Shown piece by piece: positions 11,201 to 17,809 of a stretch of 50,068 nucleotides of DNA. A program made the translations under genes and the position numbers. The stretch covers positions 1-50,068 of the forward strand of contig LNZM01000024.1 of the NCBI GenBank assembly GCA_002007295.1, given 5' to 3'. The notes beneath the pieces were generated by a model, which saw only the letters and a list, made by a program, of their open reading frames with translations, was not told the DNA's origin and searched no databases. How positions within the stretch are numbered: the first letter of the stretch is position 1; each line of letters begins with the position of its first letter. Origin of the DNA: Candidatus Epulonipiscioides saccharophilum (GTDB taxonomy: Bacteria; Bacillota; Clostridia; Lachnospirales; Cellulosilyticaceae).

Positions 11201-14200
11201 CTCGGTTGAATTATCCGTTATATCCGATAAGTTTATGAACGCACTTAATTTAGCATCGGTATCATGTAAGCCTTCTTTGCTAGCATCTGAAGCTAATGCT
11301 ACGGTAATTGTACTATCGGCCGCTATTGTAATGGTCGGAGTTTGAACTTGTTTAATTGCTTTTCTGTCGTCTTCAGCTATTAAATTTGGAGTTTCTAAGT
11401 AAGATATATTATCCACATATGCTGAAATAAATTTGCCTAGATGGTTTGTTGACAGATAATCTTTTAATTTTTGGATAGAAGGATTAGTAGTAGCCTGATT
11501 TAAATCTACAGTAACTATTGCGTTATGTTCATCTACGCCGTTATTATCTTCAATAATTGTAACGCCGGAACCTTCAGCATCTAACTCAATATATTCTTCT
11601 ATTTCATAAGTTACGAGATCATCAGTTGAATCTGCAGGTGTTCCTTTATCATCTACGTGCTTAGTCATGATAGCAAAACCGACGGTCAATATACTATTTA
11701 ATCCTTCTGATTCATATGCAAAAACAGCAGGTGTAGGTGGAGTAGCGGAACTATCTTCGGCAATGGAAAACACTTTAAATTTAATTTCATTGGACTTATC
11801 TATCTCTCCACTAGCTGGGTCTGCATGTATCCACTCTATAGCATGCTTTGTATAGTTGACTGGGACAGTACAAAGAGCATAATTATTATGGATCAATCCA
11901 TTAGAGTTATGTCTTATTTCTAATCCGATTTGATCTCCATTCGCTAATGGTGGTGTGATGGTGCTTAGCATTTCTTCTAAATCTATAATAACACTACCGG
12001 CCGAGAAATCGTTTTCTATATCGTTATTATCTGTGATGCTTAATTTTATTTCTGAGAAATCTTTTTCTCCATTTTTTCTAAGAACATATGCAAAAGGAGT
12101 ATAATCTTCGATTGTACCTTGAAGAGAATCATCAGATGGATCAACTGTAAATTTTAAAATATTATCTGTAGATGTTCCGGAATTAAATGTAACAGTTGGA
12201 GCCTCGTTTGTTTTAACTACAGTGCCGGAGTTTGGCAATACACTCCAAATATCTTGCGATGTAATTAAAGTTAAGGTATCTCCTTTAGACAACGCTCTTA
12301 AATCACTCGGTTGTCGAGTACTTATAACGTGATCCTTATTACGTTGGATAGTACCTAACTTACCCTCATAAATATTTGAGCCAAGATAGTTAACAATATA
12401 ATTTACATGCACTGGAGTATCATTACTAAGAAGAGCTTGTTCTAGGGTCGCTTTTAATGTATTATTAACCGTGTTATACTCAATAGCCCCTTGCGCATTA
12501 GATAATCCTGGTGCTTGAGTGATAGTTGTCGCAACGCCGGTAACAGCAGGTTTTAGTGTAGGTTGAGATAGATTTATAATAACGGCCTGAACTTTGTCAC
12601 CTACTTGAAAATCCCATTGACTTAAATCTACAACTTGAGTCAAGGATCCAGTCGTTGCTTCTTGAGTATATTCGGCCATCATGATTTTCTCATCGCTTGT
12701 TTCACCGGCGTCAGTTTTCTCCCTTAAATGAATTACATTAACTTTATACAGATCTCCCGCTTGTGTACCGGCCGAAGTTATTCGAACAGCATCAAGTTGC
12801 TCACCGGATATTTTCACGTTGTGAGCTGCAGCTTTAATTGGTATAGGTGTTTGATCTTTATTGATACTGTCTTCTAGCACAAAATAATTTGAACTAGCTA
12901 CGGAAACTTCGAGAGCGTTATCATAATTTTGGAATTTTAAACTATCAATTTGCTCTTTAGTAATTTCAATTTTTAATTCAGGGCTACCATCTTCGGCCGT
13001 ACCTTCTGCGACAGTATCAAATAATCTAGTTACATCTATTTCTTTAAGAGGTAATATTCTAGATAAAGCCAAAGGAAAAGTTTTATCATAAGTAGCTCTT
13101 AATATAATAGTTAATTCGTCTTTTTGTTCTTCCCACTCTGCTTTACTAAGAGGAAGAGATAATGTAGCCGAACCAGAACCATCTCCTTTGTCTGCTAAAA
13201 CAGGTACAGGAGCTAACCTGAATACTTCGTTGAACGGTAATGAATCTGGAGCTACAAATAATGGATTATCAGTTTTGACAGCAGTAAAATCAGCTGCAAT
13301 TTTAATCTCATCATCTACGACTGGATCAATTATTTCTGTACTTAAATCCACAATAGCAAAAGCTGTAGTTAATTCTTTTGCTGAAACAATTAATGGATAA
13401 TCAACTTGAGTAGCTACTTCAGTAGGTATTCCTGCTTTTACATGGCTCATATTATAAGTAATCTTAGCATTAACTTGTTGTTTAGAAGCAGCACCAGGCA
13501 TGCTAATAAAAACTTTATCTTCGAACGCATCAAATTCGGCTTCAAGATTTGCAATTACGATTTCTTCGATTTGATCTGTTTCTAAAATTTTTTCTAAAGT
13601 CGGCAGAGTAGTTGTCGATTTAGCTTCGTCTTTTTCTCTTAAAATTAATAACTTGTCGCCCGCTAATTTTTTTATATCTTCATATTTAATTGTAGCTTTA
13701 GGAACAGGAGGTATATCTGCATTGTCTATAATAGCAACTTCGTTAAACTCAACTTCTGTTCCAATTTTTGTGTCTCTTGAAACTATGGCATATTTATATG
13801 TTTTTCCTGCTAGCTGATCAAAAGTAATATTTCCGTCAGTACCGACTGACAACACCATTTGTTTTTTGACCGTTGGAAAAATTTCTGCAGGTAGCGCAAA
13901 GCTATCAGGCTGACCCGCATTAATTGTTAAAGTTAAGTCAATTTTAATTTCATATGGATTTAAACCCAGAGTACTTCCATCTGCATTTCCGATAGTTACG
14001 TTTACTTCTATTGCACTACCTTTTAGTTGGTCATGGCCAGCATATATAAGCTTTTCTATAATATCAGCTTTTTCAGGATCGGTTTCAGGATCTATTGAAG
14101 ATTCGTCGTTTATTTTATTTTTAATATTTTGCGCTAATTGGTCAGCTAATTTTTCTGCATCGCTCAAAGATGAAGATTCTGTCAATAACTCGTCACCAAT

Positions 14201-14491
14201 AAAAATTTCAGAAAAATTGGATTTAATTTTTATAAAAGGAAGAAGTTTTTCCACCTCGGCCTTGATAGCGTCGGCTGCATTTAAACTTTTCTTAAAAACA
14301 ACTAAATCTATCCCATAAGCTTCGGCGGCTAAAGCACTGGCTTCCTCTGTCAAAAAACTTACATTTTCTATCCTTCTTGAACTGTGTTGATTATTATCAA
14401 TTGCATATGTAGAAACACCTGGAAATGACATGCCGAGAGTCAAAGCTAAACCAGCTGCTGTATGCTTTTTTATCTTTTTGTTAAGTTCCAT
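2243..14491 (-). CDS. Giant secreted multi-domain repeat protein (4082 aa)
   Basis: A single uninterrupted 4082-codon frame starts at ATG 14491 behind AAGGAGG. Residues 1-30 form a Sec signal peptide (KKIKKHTAAGLALTLGMSFP). The rest is a chain of beta-rich, acidic, immunoglobulin-like segments with no cysteine-rich or enzymatic domain that I recognise. A degenerate super-repeat of roughly 470-530 residues is visible: motifs such as VTLSHIKNWFKK, VTLSNTVSWFEK, FTVKNTKNWLEK and IQVSHKENW recur near residues 1413, 1940, 2405 and 2790, each preceded by a segment ending in a 'tunable' beta hairpin and most followed by a FVFLEIP/FVIIKLP/YILIEIP strand. The last ~140 residues are Glu/Asp/Phe-rich, with a short perfect EEFTDL repeat, and end in a basic amphipathic peptide (KNNFFAKLLTKIFRS). 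No LPXTG, SLH or choline-binding anchor is seen. It is likely a surface adhesin or matrix protein; the function is unknown. Confidence 0.9.
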   Translation of the reverse strand: MELNKKIKKHTAAGLALTLGMSFPGVSTYAIDNNQHSSRRIENVSFLTEEASALAAEAYGIDLVVFKKSLNAADAIKAEVEKLLPFIKIKSNFSEIFIGDELLTESSSLSDAEKLADQLAQNIKNKINDESSIDPETDPEKADIIEKLIYAGHDQLKGSAIEVNVTIGNADGSTLGLNPYEIKIDLTLTINAGQPDSFALPAEIFPTVKKQMVLSVGTDGNITFDQLAGKTYKYAIVSRDTKIGTEVEFNEVAIIDNADIPPVPKATIKYEDIKKLAGDKLLILREKDEAKSTTTLPTLEKILETDQIEEIVIANLEAEFDAFEDKVFISMPGAASKQQVNAKITYNMSHVKAGIPTEVATQVDYPLIVSAKELTTAFAIVDLSTEIIDPVVDDEIKIAADFTAVKTDNPLFVAPDSLPFNEVFRLAPVPVLADKGDGSGSATLSLPLSKAEWEEQKDELTIILRATYDKTFPLALSRILPLKEIDVTRLFDTVAEGTAEDGSPELKIEITKEQIDSLKFQNYDNALEVSVASSNYFVLEDSINKDQTPIPIKAAAHNVKISGEQLDAVRITSAGTQAGDLYKVNVIHLREKTDAGETSDEKIMMAEYTQEATTGSLTQVVDLSQWDFQVGDKVQAVIINLSQPTLKPAVTGVATTITQAPGLSNAQGAIEYNTVNNTLKATLEQALLSNDTPVHVNYIVNYLGSNIYEGKLGTIQRNKDHVISTRQPSDLRALSKGDTLTLITSQDIWSVLPNSGTVVKTNEAPTVTFNSGTSTDNILKFTVDPSDDSLQGTIEDYTPFAYVLRKNGEKDFSEIKLSITDNNDIENDFSAGSVIIDLEEMLSTITPPLANGDQIGLEIRHNSNGLIHNNYALCTVPVNYTKHAIEWIHADPASGEIDKSNEIKFKVFSIAEDSSATPPTPAVFAYESEGLNSILTVGFAIMTKHVDDKGTPADSTDDLVTYEIEEYIELDAEGSGVTIIEDNNGVDEHNAIVTVDLNQATTNPSIQKLKDYLSTNHLGKFISAYVDNISYLETPNLIAEDDRKAIKQVQTPTITIAADSTITVALASDASKEGLHDTDAKLSAFINLSDITDNSTEETSAEFNLGTNGIETLSYKLARHSRNWDEATSGKITANIVSTQWNEIMSETSNELIITQIPELIAEQTTMGGLKITLKNAGNYIDTYSGLLKTGYSFEFHAINQPELLMRIFASRSTPILRWAYDTSTNDAITTISNADLENGIGTELANKLTFDEPAFTFVSIPTQAYPVMQINYNRAVQFHSVALTINDITVDPNSPTLIYTADGANNPTLDGFFQWPFIDTSTIQTTVPAGNVVEIKIEAKLTDTSLDPEYTITKKYTVTEKDIESADDATGNIFNIATLQTENNPDDEEFENYEDYRKAFNNQIKFTVKNTKNWLEKARNTTANIEDVNAQVPTPTLIDDPNDLPIKAMENTTNTEADIIGSDEHFADFVFLEIPNVFLETKDESDATIYKFKDTLSLTLFKELNGNPVDTSDNAEGINSEHGVKAIEHGVANVDLLPGNSDVVTIYRKADDRNAIVKIATTALKLVKEELGAEIIFSVSHINPNFAPQACRETLIQAKTVTINPDKVNHPDDLSKPAIEVTVDGGLDNSVRKVAYRTINGDDQTLYTQIGSITIDPDTNKGYVKMEDIIIKDNTDAERAEDLKAGDTFGIAVYGNTWNVIPSMVEKTIVNAPELIAEDVIITDEGNMTLTIYSATDVTDPNITEPENPEALTATISVIGIDTNPDPNVTEFSIKGFIKNSDGTITASQENIDQFSGWSAATAGTIQAELSSTKWHIVDTTSPASGAPAIGTLSATQLTGVAVDTSTNKGILVTIDNTTRKYIADNNTKLNSAYSLKFVAVDKDKNILASSQMPVDAEWDITNPNSPTIIITNGDLINMGLPKGTTDIQVTLSNTVSWFEKDTSLSAAFSDLETNLVPKVEFSTVANADFVIIKLPAAWKNGAYDSDLKLDLYVEAPGTTIDKNTPIRLTHEQIKGYIKAGSTDLREAIFTIPVADFKFNGIEGDVNSDLSKKVIAKVTHIPTGAGSSVEDGTALAKTSTAEIDPRATQDTENDDVITITLSAVTDVKEVTYSINDVQKGKFSKPDSGDIATDFSIKLKDLGLKAGDTFKVEVKGVDWRNLATQAIQNVVQIKQPSIEFMKVDLTGNIINPTLNITRPASNDSTEDATDDTNQTAIATLLDVNGNIVTYTNGEETKNVEEIITSTAAYVFSQDLPSFVADQQRYWEKATDGKIQVVIKDKRWFKLASEPTYSENIEKLGAIEATGEAAGLRVKLKGSAAEYLDGTKLKANDYLLDVKGKFSRFFNPLILDSPTLTKNLHWSVDGAYLTTLITNAQLVDLGIVTDTNGDFSNIIGVTLSHIKNWFKKDSTAETDISDVTQLVPMPAFVEDYEGDNIPGFVMDAELATKPADYILIEIPNASPSEGSIDTNLTVKLFKVADGVNIADITSQVTDLAHLTTGKYIDLITEGMATTGEIKCGQTEPHTVYIALPKADFNFTVENDYQNEIVVEVSHVNPNLNANSVRQKLVLAPTPEMNLYKTQMAPEDDIEPTMWNPIMKVNLVDLANGEEFEWINNSNWQASGLDVTFFAGLNENPDIPDPDKDKSGTVTYNRELTNASLGLQDGESVYVTVSSKKNWYVLDNMRKEGPVKDIEITPVVTSDKKGITVTLDGVLASDLDNYFGIYQAVDKNAVPASTGIVPDDVDGLVNFGQCKFEYNTLTGKVVATIDENDLKKLRLPDGMGTNDLVMKIQVSHKENWSLLNTTEYTDSFPNITIAKPTIVEDSENPGQVIMTIPGATVVNGYINNFHVTFTDDTLDAPTNQTAKPIYDAVRWTEVNGNAIATLPIQIDNGIAKKFGDNGGIVTLTVAHKTLGTNEKTTLFIPPTPKNLIFNDDTFTLEVNSQTDDTTKEDTATILGWKAIYGITRDDVFTSSKEITIGQFQDSAPDPATKNGILTSEAQDAPMVQSGDMVTVKLVHDGSSQYTTSDGATILNIDTFAPMVIHSDPAVEAPALDITFNPTEMTVKVNSSDIKSADGEPIAEIQYLADESTDPDGWTTTNVWVEGDPQESNGQTIYTKLISTMSTIDQANLRIVPTNSTVPFAQPTENLINDRDIDINEVIFEQSPQKSSRAIFTNHRLTVKLSDFVKPEEIDLSYSINGTPIPNAQPLMPDDEFGMGETDTFFVDIPTLEIPEGEQIRVDLKTANNSSTFYAKKDAYADSVEKFPTPNVIYSLGDDNGLDIIMMVTCDEIEAFLGDVEYKLTYHTEDADGNILDQGNLDKLQSSGIIYNVPGEDILPIDGKLVITTTAELDGVSYTSTLEHTKLNAPSISLNSGKMYINSNNSNATVFYKLNFTNLLAARAPSPPVFFNVPMPTLAPDPTPDGNGENDDKVSVGTTNIFMNEIKFKQLPNKDLYWGPNDLNVSALVSRDGFVSTRVNRIIFQSDLDLIAPTLALTGNVVTISNFSQLNQDGASLYIALRDTPLTVAEIENAVELPNGSELVPGIIYKYSSSFGYSVSTEADGILQAMITNSNYQDGSEESAIPLSYTKEEVGTLTPPKYVLVSGDNIIISQPHERTKCYYYAFAKKGTADKDFLIMINDDHKIGFYPVNTKKATISISELKEQYKKDFGANQELSAGDKFVIAGYDGTALGEKKAYTFTAANLADPEIKEVLYENRSLHWIEATFNKTPHSDLYVSTTSQNIGDTIASNTSFGVSRTSLSFNTFELMSKLGITNSDPDGTLGDIYDLATLDKGVQFAITDVNNKITDTVNLKLDINSLDVQKPVEGDMNDIGEIMYTSETLADLGDEDIVIIQYATMPDPSDDDWENMTYVDEAYWVSFFDVVMDAPFFQTRTVVQLGRNAADGFYTSDIVTGSNAQMEYRILSGRSMIANNFEEPLEEFAPEFMDELESEIEFMANEEFTDLEEFTDLEEFTTEPIYEEENQLILPSVEIPEIFIEEDELGMEENLDEIFTDEIAIEVETFGDELLMFEDEIALFENEFIISDKDLIANELHVEEIETEEIISKESKNNFFAKLLTKIFRS

Positions 14492-14517
14492 ATTTTATTT
14501 TCCTCCTTGATATTTTA

Positions 14518-14537
14518 ATTAGATTTTTAGATCTAAT
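14518..14537. promoter_or_regulatory. Palindrome in the giant-gene leader (possible operator)
   Basis: ATTAGAT and ATCTAAT form a perfect 7-bp inverted repeat around TTTTAG. It overlaps the promoter's -10/start region and lies about 27 bases before the ATG, a position suited to an operator or an mRNA hairpin. No assigned binder is known. Confidence 0.4.
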
Positions 14538-14565
14538 TATGCCTGTTACAAATTTTATTTTACAA
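14536..14565 (-). promoter_or_regulatory. Promoter of the giant gene
   Basis: Minus strand TTGTAA (14565-14560), an 18-base spacer, then CATAAT (14541-14536), 45 bases before the start codon. The remaining divergent gap (14492-14835) is very AT-rich and shows only this promoter, the palindrome at 14518 and the direct repeat at 14767. Confidence 0.5.
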
Positions 14566-14766
14566 AGAATTGCTTTTTATAATACGTGAAAAATGATATC
14601 ATAGAACAAAAAAAAAAGCAACATTTAGTCAAATTATGTAACTAAATTGTAATATAAAATAAATTAAAAAGAAATATAGGGAATTACTGGGCGATTTTAT
14701 AATAATTTAACTGAAAAAGTAATAAATAAAGTAAGAAGTATTATATTCATAATTTTGGTCAATGCT

Positions 14767-14796
14767 GTACAGTATATAATCGTACAGTATATAATC
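14767..14796 (+). promoter_or_regulatory. Perfect 15-bp tandem repeat upstream of the LacI-type gene
   Basis: GTACAGTATATAATC occurs twice head to tail with no gap. Each copy contains a -10-like TATAAT and, with its 5' flank, a TGTACA- or CGTACA-type half palindrome. It ends 39 bases before the regulator's ATG, so it may hold the promoter, an autoregulatory operator, or both. Confidence 0.5.
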
Positions 14797-14835
14797 AAAG
14801 AAATATTTTATTGTATAAGAAAGGAATAAATAAAA

Positions 14836-15834
14836 ATGGCTATAACAATGAAAGATGTAGCGAGACATGCAGGAGTTGGACTAGGGACGGTATCGAATTA
14901 TTTATCCGGAAAAGCCAAAGTATCAGAACATAAGAGTGAATTAATAGAAAAGGCTATAAAAGAGTTGAATTATAAGTTTAATAGTACGGCGCAAGCATTA
15001 AAGACAAAGAAGTTTATGTACATTGGAGTATTGATACCAGCATTTACAAATAATTTCATAATGAGTTTATTATCGATATTAGAAGAGGAGTTAAACGAAA
15101 ATGGGTATCATATGATAGTATTAGAACATGGGAAAAGAGAAGAGACATTTAAGTATCACGTAACGCACCTGATAAACCGAGTAGATGGAATGATTGTATT
15201 TGAAACACAAATGAAAGTAGAGAATATAATAGAAGACAGTCAGATACCGACAGTGATATATGACAACTATTTTATGGGATACAGAAGTGATCAAGTTGGA
15301 CCGGATTTGTTAGCGATATCCAAGGAAGCGACGATGGCATTAATAAAGAAAAACCATACGAAGATAGCGTTTATAGAGAATATAGCAAGAGGGAAAGAGA
15401 ATCCGATAATAAAAGGGTATGAGAAAGCATTTTCGCAGGCAGGAATTAAAATGGATAAAAGTTTAATATATGAAATAAATAGCGAACATAAAGTATGTAT
15501 GCCTGAGAAAATATCAATATTATTAGCTAGGAATCCAGATATTACGGCATTTATAGCATTTTCATATAAGCAGACAGTTGGTATATGGTCGTATTTGGCG
15601 CAAAACAATTTATTAGATAAGATATATTTATTGGGGTATAATTGTAAAGAGATAAGTAAGTTAAAATATCCAAATATGTGTTATACACAAATCAATTTAG
15701 AAGATGTAGTTAGAAAGCTAGTATATTTATTATTAAAACGAGTGATAAGTTTTGAACATTCGGTAGAAACAATTACGGTGGGCCATACATTGGTTAATGA
15801 GAATAATATAGTTTGGCATTATGTCAATGAATAA
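14836..15834 (+). CDS. LacI/GalR-family transcriptional regulator
   Basis: A 332-residue protein with the classic LacI arrangement. Residues 4-30 (TMKDVARHAGVGLGTVSNYL) are the helix-turn-helix, followed by the hinge region (residues ~45-60, NYKFNSTAQALK). The remainder is a periplasmic-binding-protein-like effector domain, starting at YIGVLIPAF. The start is supported by AAAGGA about 9 bases upstream. No sugar transporter or glycosidase gene is next to it, so its ligand is not evident. It is divergent from the giant surface-protein gene, which makes that gene and itself the obvious candidate targets; this is inference. A strong terminator follows the stop codon. Confidence 0.9.
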   Translation: MAITMKDVARHAGVGLGTVSNYLSGKAKVSEHKSELIEKAIKELNYKFNSTAQALKTKKFMYIGVLIPAFTNNFIMSLLSILEEELNENGYHMIVLEHGKREETFKYHVTHLINRVDGMIVFETQMKVENIIEDSQIPTVIYDNYFMGYRSDQVGPDLLAISKEATMALIKKNHTKIAFIENIARGKENPIIKGYEKAFSQAGIKMDKSLIYEINSEHKVCMPEKISILLARNPDITAFIAFSYKQTVGIWSYLAQNNLLDKIYLLGYNCKEISKLKYPNMCYTQINLEDVVRKLVYLLLKRVISFEHSVETITVGHTLVNENNIVWHYVNE

Positions 15835-15841
15835 AAAAAGG

Positions 15842-15873
15842 GGCTGTCGCATTAACGCGATAGCCTTTGTTTT
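15842..15873. terminator. Bidirectional intrinsic terminator
   Basis: GGCTGTCGC (15842-15850) pairs over 9 bp (one G-T) with GCGATAGCC (15857-15865) around a 6-base loop. A TTTGTTTT tail follows on the plus strand. On the minus strand a run of seven T follows after CC, so it can also stop transcripts of the TDT gene. Confidence 0.8.
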
Positions 15874-16059
15874 AAGCAAAAAAGGTGCTCTAGCTCCATA
15901 CTTTGCATGCGAAGATTAATAACAAAAACTTTTATGCACGCTTTCTCCCTTCGTTAGCTAACGCTGACACCTTCCTCGCAATTTTGTGGCAGCTCCTCTT
16001 CCAGAAAAAGATTCTTAAGTTCCCGCCTATGTCTTCCAGCAAAGCTGACTGATAGGTTA
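15874..16059. other. Non-coding spacer, possible decayed element
   Basis: No gene is recognised. The stretch is less AT-rich than its surroundings and contains CTTCGTTAGCTAACGCTGAC, partly shared with 17692-17705 (CTTCGTTAGCTAAAGCT). It may be a fragment of the same dispersed repeat found near 17.1-17.8 kb. Confidence 0.3.
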
Positions 16060-17001
16060 TTATTTAGCCACTTGTTTAGAAAAGCAAGGAAGTAGCATAA
16101 TAAATTTAAATAATACGAAAGAAATAATAGCGGTCGTCAAATAAACTTGGATACCGAATATTTCGTTAACAATTTTACTAAGAGTCTCGTGACCTTGGTT
16201 AGCAAGGAAGTCGATCATTTTGTTAGAGGCTACGCAGGCGATAGCGAGAGGGAAAGTTAACCCAGCGAAGCCTGGATGAAAGGCAAAGGAGAAGAATTTA
16301 GGCAAGTTAATAAGAATGTAAATTAAAGTCAGAAGCAACACGGGATAAATAATATAAAGGAGAATAGGCCATGGATTTTGAAATACATTAATATAACTAA
16401 CGACAAATAGGCTAGTCGGAGCAGCAAGGATAGCTTTAGTCATAAAGAGAGGGCCATCGGAGATAGGATATTTCCACAATCTATAAACCATAATAGGGAC
16501 AACAATGAAAGCGGGAATGCAACCATAAATGACAACGGCGCAACCGATGATAGGTTCATTCATAGGGCCACCGATCACGGTAGCGACCATGATACCGGCT
16601 AAGGTAACGAACCAGCTAGGGACAAAAGTAGACCATTCGAAGTTTTTAACAACATTTTTGTAGATAAATAAAACCAAGTGAATAGTATGTAAAGCTAGAC
16701 CGATGGACCACAAAAGTTTTCCTAATAGATTTGAATAAGGGAATAAGTAGCTACCAATAATCATGGTTAACATAGTAAAGCCGGCGTATAAGCTAGCAGG
16801 AACTATTTGAGAGTATTCATTTTTAACAGTAGAAAAGTGGAAAATAATTTTTCCGATGTAAAGAAGTAAGACGGCTATACCAGCGATCATAGAGATATGA
16901 CGGATCCAAGTATAGCCCAATATATTCCAAACATTAGACAAAGTTGCTACACCAACCATGGTAGGTAAAAGTGGAATAGTAATATTTTTTAATTTTTGCA
17001 T
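16060..17001 (-). CDS. TDT-family (TehA/SLAC1-like) membrane transporter
   Basis: A 313-residue, strongly hydrophobic protein with about 10 predicted transmembrane segments. The start MQKLKNITIPLLPTMVGVAT is chosen because AGGAGG lies 8 bases before it; a longer frame beginning at 17046 has no ribosome site. Features shared with the tellurite-resistance/dicarboxylate transporter family include the N-terminal PTMVGVATL-type helix, the central AAPTSLFVVSYI segment and the late FSFAFHPGFAGLTFPLAI segment. Known family members carry tellurite, malate, sulfite or small inorganic anions; plant SLAC1 conducts nitrate. It lies on the same strand as the nitrate-reductase-like operon, but 770 bp of repeats and a terminator separate them, so co-function in anion movement is inference only. 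Confidence 0.85.
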   Translation of the reverse strand: MQKLKNITIPLLPTMVGVATLSNVWNILGYTWIRHISMIAGIAVLLLYIGKIIFHFSTVKNEYSQIVPASLYAGFTMLTMIIGSYLFPYSNLLGKLLWSIGLALHTIHLVLFIYKNVVKNFEWSTFVPSWFVTLAGIMVATVIGGPMNEPIIGCAVVIYGCIPAFIVVPIMVYRLWKYPISDGPLFMTKAILAAPTSLFVVSYINVFQNPWPILLYIIYPVLLLTLIYILINLPKFFSFAFHPGFAGLTFPLAIACVASNKMIDFLANQGHETLSKIVNEIFGIQVYLTTAIISFVLFKFIMLLPCFSKQVAK

Positions 17002-17140
17002 GCAAAATCCTCCTAAAAATTTTATATAAAATATAATAATAGCCATTATTCGATGTAATATATATCGGAGGAAATGAATGTTTGCTGTATATAGATGGAA
17101 TTAATTTTTGAGAGTAAGTCGACACTTAACCTTTCTCAAC

Positions 17141-17292
17141 TTAACAAATTAGTATCCAAAAAAGAATGCTTAGCTTCTATTATAAGGACACCGTAGAGAG
17201 TTTCTCATGAAATTGTTGTCCTGCTCACCTTTTAGAAACTAACTAAGGTGTTCTTATTATTCTAAATATACCAATTCAAAATTTTTATTTTG
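17141..17292 (-). repeat. 3'-end repeat, copy A
   Basis: About 150 bp that match copy B (17390-17540) almost base for base, from TTAACAAATTAGTATCCAA to TTCTTATTATTCTAAATATA. Read on the minus strand it begins with codons for QNKNFELVYLE followed by two TAA stops, a variant of the C-terminus of the oxidoreductase ending at 17775. Confidence 0.85.
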
Positions 17293-17389
17293 TTTCTAGA
17301 AAAAGTTTTGCAATAGATTAAGTGTACACAAAATTTAAAATAGTAATAATGCGGATGTAACAAGATATTTAGTATAATAATCTCATAGA

Positions 17390-17540
17390 TTAACAAATTA
17401 GTATCCAAAAAAGAATGCTTAGCTTCTATTATAAGGCCACCGTAGAGAGTTTCTCATGGCGTTATCGCATCGCAATCACCTTTTAGGAATTAACTGACGG
17501 GTTCTTATTATTCTAAATATACAAATTTCAAATTTTTATT
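17390..17540 (-). repeat. 3'-end repeat, copy B
   Basis: Second copy, about 250 bp from copy A. It encodes NKNLKFVYLE and two TAA stops on the minus strand, followed by the same ~130-bp downstream block, which differs from A mainly in a variable hairpin region around 17457-17480. Confidence 0.85.
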
Positions 17541-17616
17541 GATATAATTCTATTCTTAGATTATAGCATATTGAAATCAAAAATGTTTCAAAATACTAAA
17601 TTGTAAGAATAAAGAA

Positions 17617-17670
17617 AGTGGCCTGAAATATTTCTACAGAAGCAAAGGTCACTTCAATATTTCAGCCACT
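17617..17670 (-). terminator. Terminator of the Mo/Fe-S/FAD operon
   Basis: AGTGGCCTGAAATATT (17617-17632) pairs with AATATTTCAGCCACT (17656-17670) with one bulged base. On the minus strand the stem is followed by TTCTTTATTCTT. It lies about 105 bases beyond the oxidoreductase stop. Confidence 0.6.
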
Positions 17671-17720
17671 GACGTGACAGCTATTTAACCTCTTCGTTAG
17701 CTAAAGCTAATTGAAGGAAT

Positions 17721-17809
17721 CCATGTGATTGTCGCCCTGCAATCACCTTTTAGAAACTAACTAAAGGGTTCTTATTATTCTAAATATACAAATTCTAAAT
17801 TTTTATTTT
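17721..17809 (-). repeat. 3'-end repeat, copy C (overlaps the oxidoreductase C-terminus)
   Basis: This is the copy attached to the real gene. It spans the last codons (NKNLEFVYLE), two TAA stops, and CACCTTTTAGAAACTAACT-type sequence. A 7-bp hairpin (GTGATTG/CAATCAC) follows the stop. Copies A and B share the coding tail and the post-stop block. Confidence 0.8.

Larger units (their letters stand above)
17002..17774. other. Gene-free 773-bp spacer holding repeated 3'-end copies
   Basis: Between the TDT gene and the FAD oxidoreductase stop codon there is no credible ORF. It contains two extra copies of the oxidoreductase 3' end plus downstream sequence, and one terminator-like hairpin, each listed separately. 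Confidence 0.7.

Noticed and set aside
15842-16059. Insertion sequence end
   Set aside because: GGGGCTGTCGC-like text resembles some IS ends, but no transposase, partner inverted repeat or target duplication is visible; it functions well as a terminator.
17002-17046. Longer N-terminus of the TDT transporter
   Set aside because: The upstream ATG has no ribosome site and the added residues include the real AGGAGG site.
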